NCBI GenBank assembly: GCA_016207445.1
Contig: JACQPS010000220.1
Location: 1 to 34,698 of the forward strand
DNA length: 34,698 nt
Reading direction: 5' to 3'
Source of the DNA: Gemmatimonadota bacterium
GTDB lineage: Bacteria; Gemmatimonadota; Gemmatimonadetes; Longimicrobiales; RSA9
The notes under the pieces were generated by a model. That model made no database searches, was not told where the DNA came from, and saw nothing but the letters and a program-made list of their open reading frames with translations. Each line of letters opens with the position of its first letter. Position 1 is the first letter of the stretch. Both the position numbers and the translations under genes were made by a program. Shown here one piece after another: positions 6,540 through 13,801 of the stretch.

Positions 6540-7970
6540 TCAGAACGCCACGTCCAGGCGGATCCAGAGGGAATGCGGTCGGCGGGAGTCGCGCTGCGGT
6601 GGGGGCGCGTCGGAGGCGTACAGATCGCCCTCGACCACGGCACGTACGTTCTGGCGCACGAGCAGCACCAGGCCTGGAAGCACGCGTGTCTGATCGGCGT
6701 CGGTCACGGTGAAATCGCTTTCCGCGGACGCGTCGGTAGTGAAGTAATCGAGCTTGAGTGAGCCGATGAGCCACGGTAGAAAGAGCACCTCGGCCTTGCC
6801 GAAGAGGCTCGACCAGCTCAGGGCGCCCGGTGAATCGGGTCCCCAGGGGTTCTCGTTGCGGGCTGCCATCCACCCGAAGCCGAGGTCCAGGGGACCGTAG
6901 AGCGTCCGCGCGTTGACGCCGAAGGCGCGGTGTCGGTCCTGGCTGCCTCGGGCCACGGGCTCGGCCCCGGCGTAGCCGAAATGCTCGAGGATGATGCTGC
7001 GATCCATGAGCTGGCCGCGACCGCCGGTAACGGGCCGGCCACCGGGCGGATAGGTCCCGTCCAGCCGGAGCCCGCCGAGCTTGTAACGCAGCTTGTAGTA
7101 GATGTCCTTGTGATTGTTGTTGTCGGCTGTCTGCGCGCCGGCGCCCTGGGCGAGGCCGACCGCGTAGAAGAGGCGACCCGCCGCGGCCAGGCCATTCAGC
7201 TCCAGCGCGGGCTGGCTCTGCCGTAACTGGAATTCATTGGCCGAGCGCGCGCCGCGCCCTGCTCCGCCGAGCTCCAGGTCGGACGCCCGGAACTGCTGCC
7301 ACAGGAAATTCTCCCGGGCGGCCCGATCGATCTGACGGTCCGCGAACGTGAAGAGATAGAGGTTCTGGAGGCCGACCCACAGGTTGAGCGCACGCGGAGG
7401 CAAGATGGGCAGGAAGTCCTGAAACTCGAGCTTGGCCTGGACGAGCTGGGTGCCGCGCTCCCGGCTCCATTCGAGCTCCAGGAACGCGGCCACACCCTCG
7501 CCGAGCGTGGTGCCGGCCAGGAGATAGATCTCGTGGGGGAAGCGGTAGCTCCAGCTCCGGCCCCCCGCCGCGCCGCGGCTTACCTGCACGTCGTTCTGAA
7601 TGCGTAGTGCCAGTGGCACGGCCGCAGGGAGCTCGCCCGGCCAGATCGCGCGCGGCCACAGGTCCTTCCAGGGGTCCTCGCCGAGCGGCACGGGCTCGTC
7701 GCGGCGCAGCAAGGCATCGTTTTCCGGAAAGCGGTAGCCATTCAGGCGGAACGCCTCGCCGAGCACGTTCAGCTTCGGCGCGGCCGTGTGGCAGGTCGAG
7801 CACGTGGTGCGGTACTTCCGCGAGAACGCCGGGATCGGGGCTTCCGGTGCAGGTCGTAGCGCGTGAGGTGTGGTGGCCGCCGTCGTCGCGGAACAGGCCA
7901 GGATGCTTGCCGCGATCAGAAGCCGGCTGTGCGCCCGGGTGTGGCGCCGTGGACGGGAGCGCCCGCTCAT
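6540..7970 (-). CDS. Large outer-membrane beta-barrel with N-terminal c-type heme site (Cyc2-like cytochrome-porin)
   Basis: A 476-residue exported protein with a hydrophobic segment at about 17-33. The heme motif Cys57-Ser-Thr-Cys60-His61 lies within IPAFSRKYRTTCSTCH, which keeps the Pro, Phe and Arg of the Cyc2-type motif AxPxFARQTGxxCxxCH. It is followed by KLNVLGEAFRLNGYR, like the segment that leads into the barrel in fused cytochrome-porins. About 380 residues of alternating strands follow, ending in the outer-membrane signature RLDVAF. The size fits the Cyc2 family. The start (ATG 7970) overlaps the stop of the cupredoxin-like gene as ATGA; longer in-frame extensions would run over that gene. 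It is a functional counterpart of the barrel at 2739-3815 and probably an electron conduit. Confidence 0.75.
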   Translation of the reverse strand: MSGRSRPRRHTRAHSRLLIAASILACSATTAATTPHALRPAPEAPIPAFSRKYRTTCSTCHTAAPKLNVLGEAFRLNGYRFPENDALLRRDEPVPLGEDPWKDLWPRAIWPGELPAAVPLALRIQNDVQVSRGAAGGRSWSYRFPHEIYLLAGTTLGEGVAAFLELEWSRERGTQLVQAKLEFQDFLPILPPRALNLWVGLQNLYLFTFADRQIDRAARENFLWQQFRASDLELGGAGRGARSANEFQLRQSQPALELNGLAAAGRLFYAVGLAQGAGAQTADNNNHKDIYYKLRYKLGGLRLDGTYPPGGRPVTGGRGQLMDRSIILEHFGYAGAEPVARGSQDRHRAFGVNARTLYGPLDLGFGWMAARNENPWGPDSPGALSWSSLFGKAEVLFLPWLIGSLKLDYFTTDASAESDFTVTDADQTRVLPGLVLLVRQNVRAVVEGDLYASDAPPPQRDSRRPHSLWIRLDVAF

Positions 7971-8605
7971 GACCGGGTCGACTTCGCGTGCCGCCGGTCC
8001 GACGCGGCTTCGAGCTCGACTTCCAGGCGGATGCTGGTGCCGTCGCGCACGAGCAGCGGCCGCTCGTACGGCCGGGTGCGCGGGTGCCAGACGTGTAGCG
8101 CGTAGCGCCCGGCCGGCAGCTGCAACCGGAACCGCCCATCGCGATCCACCACGCTGTGGTAAGGCGTTGGAATAACCAGCACGTAAGCCACCATCTCGGG
8201 GTGGACGTGGCAAAGGATAACGTGGGCACCCGGCTCGGCGAAGGTGTGTTCCCGCCGCTCTCCGCGCGGATACGTGCCCAGATCGAAGCCGCTGCCGGGG
8301 CCTGCCGGCCCGAACACGTTGTGCAGGATTGGATCGCTGTTCCGGAATTGGACACGGCTGCCAGGCAGAACCGGGAGAACACGCGGGACGAAGCGGAGGT
8401 TCACCTGGTCGATCAGATGCGACGTCGGTGGGGGGCGGAGCGCCTCGGCTGCGCCAGTGGGTTCGGCCGGGACCAGGAAGACGACGGCCCCCGTCAGGCG
8501 CACGTTCAACGCGCTGAGCGTGCCCTCGAGCTGCGCCTGCGCGGCAACCCAGCCGGGGAGTGCGAGCAGCCACGCGGCCGATAGAACGACGATGCGCGCT
8601 CGCAT
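7967..8605 (-). CDS. Secreted cupredoxin-like protein with CarboxypepD_reg-like C-terminus (paralogue of 2035-2724)
   Basis: A 212-residue protein with signal peptide (about 1-22). The plastocyanin-like part has His95 (ILHNVF) and Cys132-x2-His135-x2-Met138, the same ligand spacing as the gene at 2035-2724. The C-terminal module has VVDRDGRFRLQLPAGRYALHVWH, again as in the paralogue. The start overlaps the regulator stop (TAATG) and the stop overlaps the barrel start (ATGA), so kinase, regulator, copper protein and barrel form one unit. I infer a periplasmic copper or electron-transfer partner of the barrel. Copper binding and direction of electron flow are not shown by sequence. Confidence 0.75.
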   Translation of the reverse strand: MRARIVVLSAAWLLALPGWVAAQAQLEGTLSALNVRLTGAVVFLVPAEPTGAAEALRPPPTSHLIDQVNLRFVPRVLPVLPGSRVQFRNSDPILHNVFGPAGPGSGFDLGTYPRGERREHTFAEPGAHVILCHVHPEMVAYVLVIPTPYHSVVDRDGRFRLQLPAGRYALHVWHPRTRPYERPLLVRDGTSIRLEVELEAASDRRHAKSTRS

Positions 8606-10002
8606 TATGCCGAGTCGGCGCGTGGCGGCTCGCGCAGCTGGGCGAGCCAGCGGTGAAGTGTGCGTCGGCTCAGACCGGCCGCGCGGGCCGCACGCGTGAC
8701 GTTGCCCCCGTGCTCTTCGAGCAACCGCGTGAGGTACGACGCGTGGAATGCCCGGAGTGCCGCCCCCCGCGCCGCTTCGTACTCTAGGCTCGTCGCCGCC
8801 GCGGGAGCGGATCCGGGCGCGGCCGAGAGCGGGAACCGCAACGTCTCCGGAAGATCGGAGCGCGTGATCCGGCCATCTTCGTCCAGCACGACCAGGCGCT
8901 GGGCCAGGTTCTTCAGCTCCCGAATGTTGCCTGGCCAGGCGTAGCGTTCGAGCAGCTCCCAGACGTCCGGCGACACCTCGGGAACCTCCTTCCCGTGGAG
9001 CTGACCGAACTGGCGCAGAAACGTCTGCAACAGCAACGGGATGTCGCCCCGCCGCTCGCGCAGCGGCGGTACCCGCAGCGGCACGACATTGAGGCGATAG
9101 TAAAGGTCCTGTCGGAAATCTCCCGTCGCCACAGCAGCTTCTAGCTCGATGTTGGTGGCCGCGACCAGCCGGATATCGAGGTCGATCAGCTGAGTGGCGC
9201 CCAGCCGCCGGACCTGCCGCTGCTCGAGCGCCCGAAGCAGCTTCGACTGGAGCGCTGGGGGCAGCTCCGTGAACTCATCGAGGAACACGGTGCCCCCATT
9301 CGCTTCCACCAGGAGACCCTCCTTGCGCGCGACCGCTCCAGTGAAGGCGCCCCGCTCGTAGCCGAACAGTTCACTCTCGAGAAGGCCCTCGGGGAGCGCT
9401 GCGCAGTCCACCGCTATGAACGCGCGGCCCTTGCGCGCGCTATTCGCATGCACGCAGCGTGCGATCAGCTCCTTGCCCGTGCCGCTTTCGCCCGAAATCA
9501 AGACATTCGCGTCCGTGGGCGCCACCTTCCGGACGCGGTCCATGAGCCGGACCATCATAGGGCTCGTCGAGCCGATCACCCCGTCGAAGCTGAGCGTTTG
9601 GCCTACCTGCTCCCGCAGAGCCCGATTCTCGACCCGCAGCCCGCGGTAGCGAACGGCGCGCTCGACGGCCACGGCCAGCTGCTCGCCCGCGAACGGTTTG
9701 GCCAGGTAATCAAAAGCCCCTTCGCGCATCGCCTGCACCGCGGAAGCGAGGCTCGCGTATGCCGTGATGACGACAACGGGCAAGTCCGGGTCGTCGGCCA
9801 GCGCCACGGCCAGCAGGGTCATACCGTCGACATCAGGGAGGCGGAGATCGAGAAGCAGGACGTCGGGGCGCGAATCCGCCAGCACCGCGCGGAGCTGCTT
9901 CGCTTCGGCAAGGCCGACGCAGACATGCCCCTCGCGCTCGAGCAGCCTCCGGCAATTCTCGAGCATCGCGGGCTCGTCGTCTACAATCAGGATATGCGCC
10001 AT
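8605..10002 (-). CDS. NtrC-family sigma54-dependent response regulator
   Basis: 465 residues. Receiver domain (1-120) with Asp8-Asp9, phospho-acceptor Asp52 and Lys102. AAA+ domain (about 140-370) with Walker A GESGTGKE (171-178) and an intact GAFTGA loop (218-223), the element that contacts sigma54. A C-terminal Fis-type helix-turn-helix (NVTRAARAAGLSRRTLHRWL) follows. All functional motifs are present, so it should activate sigma54 promoters. The start at 10002 overlaps the kinase gene by 16 bases, marking them as a cognate pair. I searched the minus-strand intergenic regions for GG-N10-GC promoters and found no convincing one, so targets remain unknown; the adjoining electron-transfer genes are the obvious candidates. 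Confidence 0.93.
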   Translation of the reverse strand: MAHILIVDDEPAMLENCRRLLEREGHVCVGLAEAKQLRAVLADSRPDVLLLDLRLPDVDGMTLLAVALADDPDLPVVVITAYASLASAVQAMREGAFDYLAKPFAGEQLAVAVERAVRYRGLRVENRALREQVGQTLSFDGVIGSTSPMMVRLMDRVRKVAPTDANVLISGESGTGKELIARCVHANSARKGRAFIAVDCAALPEGLLESELFGYERGAFTGAVARKEGLLVEANGGTVFLDEFTELPPALQSKLLRALEQRQVRRLGATQLIDLDIRLVAATNIELEAAVATGDFRQDLYYRLNVVPLRVPPLRERRGDIPLLLQTFLRQFGQLHGKEVPEVSPDVWELLERYAWPGNIRELKNLAQRLVVLDEDGRITRSDLPETLRFPLSAAPGSAPAAATSLEYEAARGAALRAFHASYLTRLLEEHGGNVTRAARAAGLSRRTLHRWLAQLREPPRADSA

Positions 10003-12278
10003 GCCGCCTCGAAGGAGGTCGCGGGGAATTCCACGGTGAACCGACTGCCGGTCGGGCCGCTGTCCACCCGAATTTGCCCGTGGTACCGCTCCACGATGCT
10101 GCGGCAGACGGCCAGACCCAGGCCGGTCCCGCCCCTCGGCCCCTTGGTCGTGAAGAACGGTTCGAAGATCCTCCCTCGCAGCTCGAGCGGAATTCCCGAA
10201 CCGCGGTCCTGGACCTCGAGCTCCACCGCCTGGGCACCGCGTGCGGCGCAGACGCGGAGAGCCACCGTCGCCCCCGTAGGGCTGGCATCCGCGGCGTTGA
10301 GCAGGAGGTTCATGCAAACGGTTTCGAGGGCGTTCGCGCTGCCGTGCATGGTCGGGACCGCGCCATCGGTGAACACCTCGAGCGCCAGACCCCGGGCGGC
10401 GAATGTCCGCTCGAGGAGGGCAGAGACTTTCCTGGCGACCTCGGCGAGGTCGATGGGCCCCGCCTCGTCGGGAGTCTCGTCGGCGAAGCGCAGCAGGTCC
10501 TCTGTCAGCGACCGAAGCCGGGCGATGTGGTCCCGCAGGACGGCCAGGTCGGCGTCTAGGATGCACTCGCCGCACCGCTCCCGGGCATCGCGCTCCATGC
10601 ACTCGACCCGGTTGGTCAGGATGGCCAGCGGGTTGTTCAACTCATGGGCGAGGCCCGCGGCCATGACGCTCGTCGCCGCAAGGCGCTCCGATCGGCGCAG
10701 CTGCTCCTCCAGCCTGGCGTGGAGCGTGTTGTCGCGCACGATCAGCGACGAGCCCAGCAGCTGCCCGTCATCACTTCGAATGACGGTCTGCGTCAGGCTC
10801 ACGGCGATCTGCCGGCCATCCTTTCGCCGCCGTGTCGTCTGGTAGTTCGCCACGGCGCCCTTTCGCGCGAGCTCGCGCGTGAGCCACGCCTGCTCCCGCG
10901 TCATTTCGCCCGTGGTCGACTGGAGAAGCTCGGCCGCTTCACGTCCGAGTACCTCCGCGGCCGAGTACCCGAACAGGTCCTCGGCGCCCCGGTTCCACAC
11001 GCGAACACGACCATTGACATCCAGCCCCACGATCGCATCCGCTGAATGCGCGAGCAGGTCGGCCAGCTCAGCGTGCTTCTCGCGCAGCGCGCGCGTCCGC
11101 TCCTGCACGAGGTCTTCCAGCCGTTTCCGGTAGGCCGTGAGCGCTTCGGCCATCGCCGAGAAATCGGTCGCCAGGTCTTCCAGCTCGTCGTTCGTGGCCA
11201 CGTGAAGTGGTTCGGCGGCGCCTTCGCGCTCGAGGCGTCGCGCGGCCTGCTGGATCTGGTAGATGGGGCGAGTGAACTGCCGCGCGGCCAGCACCGCCAA
11301 TCCCAGCACCAGCACGAGCAAGCTGACGCCCACGACCGCCACCCAGCGGAGGTATCTGTTCACCGGGGCCTGAACGACGCGTAGGGGCAACGCTCGGTAC
11401 AGCGTCATCGGCCCGATGGCCGGATTGTCCAGCGCGAGCCGGGCGTAGCTCACGATCCGGCCATCCTCGAGGGACAGCGTTCCGCTACCGGCGAGCACGG
11501 CCGCGGCGGCCTCGGCCGGAAGATCTCGGCGCAGGTTCGCCTCGGCCCGCATCGCGAGCAAGCTCGACCAGTCCCGCTTGCGCGTCGAGTGGTAGAGGTA
11601 ACGCCCAGCGGAATCCACCAGCCCCGTTGCGCTGGGCATGTGTGGTGAGGCGACCTCCAGACCCGCGAAGAGGGCCGATGCGCGCGCCTCGCCGACCACG
11701 GCGCCGCGCAACGATTCCGCCTCCCACACCGGAATCAGAATCGCGATCGCCGGGAGGCGGGCTGCGGGATCGAGCTGCGTGTCTGCCCGAAGCTCCACCG
11801 GGATGATCAGCCGTCGCCCCGGCTTCGTCGAGCGGGCGCGCCAGAGGTAGTATGCCCCTTCCGCTTCGCTGGGCTCGGCGAGGGTGTCGGCGGACGAGGC
11901 GCGGCCCCGGAAGAGCACGTTCCCGGTGGCATCGACGAGTTTGACCTGGTAGAGGTGCCGCTTCTGACCGAGGAGCCCCGAGACGAATCCGCGGGTCTCC
12001 GACCAGCGCGACTCGCCGGGTGAATCGAGCAATGGCGCCAGCAGCGCCGCCAGGTAGGCTACGTCCTGCTCGGTCTGTTCCAGCGCGCGCTCGGTCTGCG
12101 TGCGGGCCAGCTCCAGATCATGCACCAGCGTCGCCTCCGCAGTTGCGCGCAGGTGCCCCACCGTGGCTCGCGTGACAATGGCGCCGGCAATGGCGAGAGG
12201 GCCGAGCGCCAGCAACGCGAACGCGATCGCCAGCTTGGTGGCGATCGTGAGGCGGGGAAACAGCTTATTGAGGTTCAC
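9987..12278 (-). CDS. Membrane sensor histidine kinase (extracytoplasmic sensor, HAMP, PAS, HisKA, HATPase)
   Basis: 763 residues. TM1 about 12-36; a large periplasmic sensor of about 270 residues (cache-like, containing VDATGNVLFRG and LVDSAGRYLYH repeats); TM2 about 311-334; HAMP about 335-388; coiled linker; PAS about 405-515; HisKA with His545 in AAGLAHELNNP; HATPase with N-box Asn661, DRGSGIP (691-697) and GGTGLGLAV (716-724). All catalytic motifs are intact. Cys560, Cys569 and Cys572 (a CGEC pair) lie in the dimerisation helices after the histidine, which is unusual and might be redox- or metal-responsive. GTG start with GGTGGGG upstream. Partner: the overlapping NtrC-type regulator. 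The double cache-like sensor suggests a small-molecule signal. Confidence 0.93.
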   Translation of the reverse strand: MNLNKLFPRLTIATKLAIAFALLALGPLAIAGAIVTRATVGHLRATAEATLVHDLELARTQTERALEQTEQDVAYLAALLAPLLDSPGESRWSETRGFVSGLLGQKRHLYQVKLVDATGNVLFRGRASSADTLAEPSEAEGAYYLWRARSTKPGRRLIIPVELRADTQLDPAARLPAIAILIPVWEAESLRGAVVGEARASALFAGLEVASPHMPSATGLVDSAGRYLYHSTRKRDWSSLLAMRAEANLRRDLPAEAAAAVLAGSGTLSLEDGRIVSYARLALDNPAIGPMTLYRALPLRVVQAPVNRYLRWVAVVGVSLLVLVLGLAVLAARQFTRPIYQIQQAARRLEREGAAEPLHVATNDELEDLATDFSAMAEALTAYRKRLEDLVQERTRALREKHAELADLLAHSADAIVGLDVNGRVRVWNRGAEDLFGYSAAEVLGREAAELLQSTTGEMTREQAWLTRELARKGAVANYQTTRRRKDGRQIAVSLTQTVIRSDDGQLLGSSLIVRDNTLHARLEEQLRRSERLAATSVMAAGLAHELNNPLAILTNRVECMERDARERCGECILDADLAVLRDHIARLRSLTEDLLRFADETPDEAGPIDLAEVARKVSALLERTFAARGLALEVFTDGAVPTMHGSANALETVCMNLLLNAADASPTGATVALRVCAARGAQAVELEVQDRGSGIPLELRGRIFEPFFTTKGPRGGTGLGLAVCRSIVERYHGQIRVDSGPTGSRFTVEFPATSFEAAWRIS

Positions 12279-12367
12279 GGCCCCACCGAGTCAAGGACGA
12301 GGCAATGCGACCGGCCCTCGAGGGGCCGCGAGGCCCGACCGAGGGCTTTCCACTGTCGCCCGGCCAG

Positions 12368-12892
12368 CTACGTGCGCGGGACGATCGCTTCGAGTTCCTC
12401 CAGCCGATCCTGGCGGCGAACCTCTTCGCGCAGGCGCGGGTGCACGAACCAGAGATATCCCCCCATGCCCACGGCCGCCAGGAGGTTCGCGCCGCCGACC
12501 GCCCACCAGGGGAATGCGCTGGCGATGGGCGTGGCCAGGGCGAGCAGCATGCCGTACGTCAGCAAGACGAAGGCGAGCGCCAGGAAGAAGACCGCGTAAA
12601 AGAGCTGAGGGTGGTGCTCGATCTCGAATACGAGCGCGGCCGCGACGGTGCCGAGCAGCAGGAACGCGATCAGATGCACGCCGTTGTAGGCCAGGATGGG
12701 ACCGGGCTCGATCACCACCTGCGTCGGATCCGCGAGGCCGTAGAAGAGCGCCTCGCCGAGCAGCGCCGGCGTGTAAAAGGGGGAATGGCCCGCGATCACG
12801 TTGACCGCGGCAAAGAAAAGGGCGACGCCGGCGTACCCGATGGCGCCGGCGATGAGCCCCTCCACGAAGATGCGTTCGCGTTCCGGCTTCAT
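12368..12892 (-). CDS. Polytopic membrane protein of unknown function
   Basis: 174 residues with about four transmembrane segments (about 12-34, 70-90, 97-120, 126-148) and a charged C-terminal tail (RLREEVRRQDRLEELE). It starts at ATG 12892 behind GAGGGGAG, a strong ribosome-binding site. A conserved-looking loop NVIAGHSPFYTPALLGEAL and the sequence PGPILAYNGVHLIAF lie between the first two segments. I do not recognise a named family. It lies between the TonB-type gene and the kinase, so it may belong to the same envelope unit. Confidence 0.7.
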   Translation of the reverse strand: MKPERERIFVEGLIAGAIGYAGVALFFAAVNVIAGHSPFYTPALLGEALFYGLADPTQVVIEPGPILAYNGVHLIAFLLLGTVAAALVFEIEHHPQLFYAVFFLALAFVLLTYGMLLALATPIASAFPWWAVGGANLLAAVGMGGYLWFVHPRLREEVRRQDRLEELEAIVPRT

Positions 12893-12928
12893 GCTCCCCT
12901 CCGGTGCAGGTGGCCGAGTCTGTGCCGC

Positions 12929-13720
12929 TCAGAGAGGCTTGAACGTGACGGGAAGCGCGACCCACACGGGGACGCGGCGATCGCGGTTCTGGGCCGGGCT
13001 GAAGCGCATGATCTCGGCGACGCCGAGCGCGGCCCGATCCAGCGCTTCGAAACCGCTGCTCGTGTGGACTCGCGCGTTCTTCACTCGGCCCGTCTCGTCG
13101 ATGAAGAACCAGACCACGACCTGCCCGCCGATGCCCGCATCACGCAGTACCGGCGGATAGGATCTCTGCAGCGCGGCCTGCGTTTCCTTCCGGTTGAGCA
13201 GCTCGGGCGCGACCGTATAAGGCGTGAAGACCGGTGCCGCCGAGAGGTCCTCGCCCGGGACGGGCGGCGGCGGCAGGTTCTCGATGGGGTTTTCCTCGAA
13301 TGTCGTCGGCGCGATGGTGATGTCTTCCTCGATTGCGGCCTCCGCCACGATGGGGGTGGCCGGCCGCGCGACGTGCTCGGGCGGCGGCGGGATCTCGATC
13401 TCGGGCGGCAGCTCCACCGTCTCCAGCTCGGAGGCCGCGAACGAGATGTCGGCTGCCCGCATCTCCGGCCAGTAGCGGAACAGCAGGAAGTGCAGCAGGG
13501 CGGCGATCGCGATCGAGATCCAGAAGAAGCTCTCCGCGCGCTGCTTGAACCGGTCGTGCGCGGTCACCGGCTGCGCGGCACGCACCGCGATCGGGGGAGT
13601 CGACGTCGTCGTCGCCGCGATCCCGGCAAGCGCAGGCGCCGCCGCCGTCTCGGTATACGGAGGCGCTGCTGCGCCCTGCGGCGGGGCGTCCTTCTGGGCT
13701 CTGGCAGCAGTCGCAGGCAT
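12929..13720 (-). CDS. TonB-family energy-transducing protein
   Basis: 263 residues. Cytoplasmic N-terminal region (1-62), one transmembrane segment (about 63-82), a proline/acidic periplasmic linker (105-170, with PPEIEIPPPPE and LPPPPVPGE), and a C-terminal TonB domain (about 175-263) with SYPPVLRDAGIGGQVVVWFFID and the usual GxVxNAxVxxSSGFxxLDxAA motif. The long N-terminal extension before the TM helix is atypical of classical TonB and is seen in TonB-like proteins of Bacteroidetes- or Gemmatimonadota-type genomes. I place the start at 13720 because an earlier in-frame GTG at 13792 overlaps the terminator hairpin. No ExbB/ExbD or TonB-dependent receptor is in the window. Confidence 0.85.
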   Translation of the reverse strand: MPATAARAQKDAPPQGAAAPPYTETAAAPALAGIAATTTSTPPIAVRAAQPVTAHDRFKQRAESFFWISIAIAALLHFLLFRYWPEMRAADISFAASELETVELPPEIEIPPPPEHVARPATPIVAEAAIEEDITIAPTTFEENPIENLPPPPVPGEDLSAAPVFTPYTVAPELLNRKETQAALQRSYPPVLRDAGIGGQVVVWFFIDETGRVKNARVHTSSGFEALDRAALGVAEIMRFSPAQNRDRRVPVWVALPVTFKPL

Positions 13721-13759
13721 GTCGGCTACCGGACCGGCCTTGCCAATCCGCCCGCGAGC

Positions 13760-13790
13760 GCCGGGCGGCCCAAGGAGGGGGCCGCCCGGC
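13760..13790 (-). terminator. Hairpin after the multiheme cytochrome gene
   Basis: A perfect 10-bp stem, GCCGGGCGGC (13760-13769) with GCCGCCCGGC (13781-13790), begins 12 bases past the stop of the multiheme gene on the minus strand. The loop is 11 bases. It lacks a T tract, so it may only slow or partly stop transcription before the TonB gene. Confidence 0.55.
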
Positions 13791-13801
13791 ACTGGCCGTG
13801 A

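Noticed and set aside
7971..8573. N-terminal extension of the larger heme-barrel
   Set aside because: It overlaps the cupredoxin-like gene in another frame, is Arg/Pro-rich and lacks a signal peptide at its start. ATG 7970 gives an exported protein.
12305..13801. Long plus-strand frame opposite the 4-TM and TonB genes
   Set aside because: High-GC shadow: Arg-rich, no domain, and it lies against two well-supported minus-strand genes.
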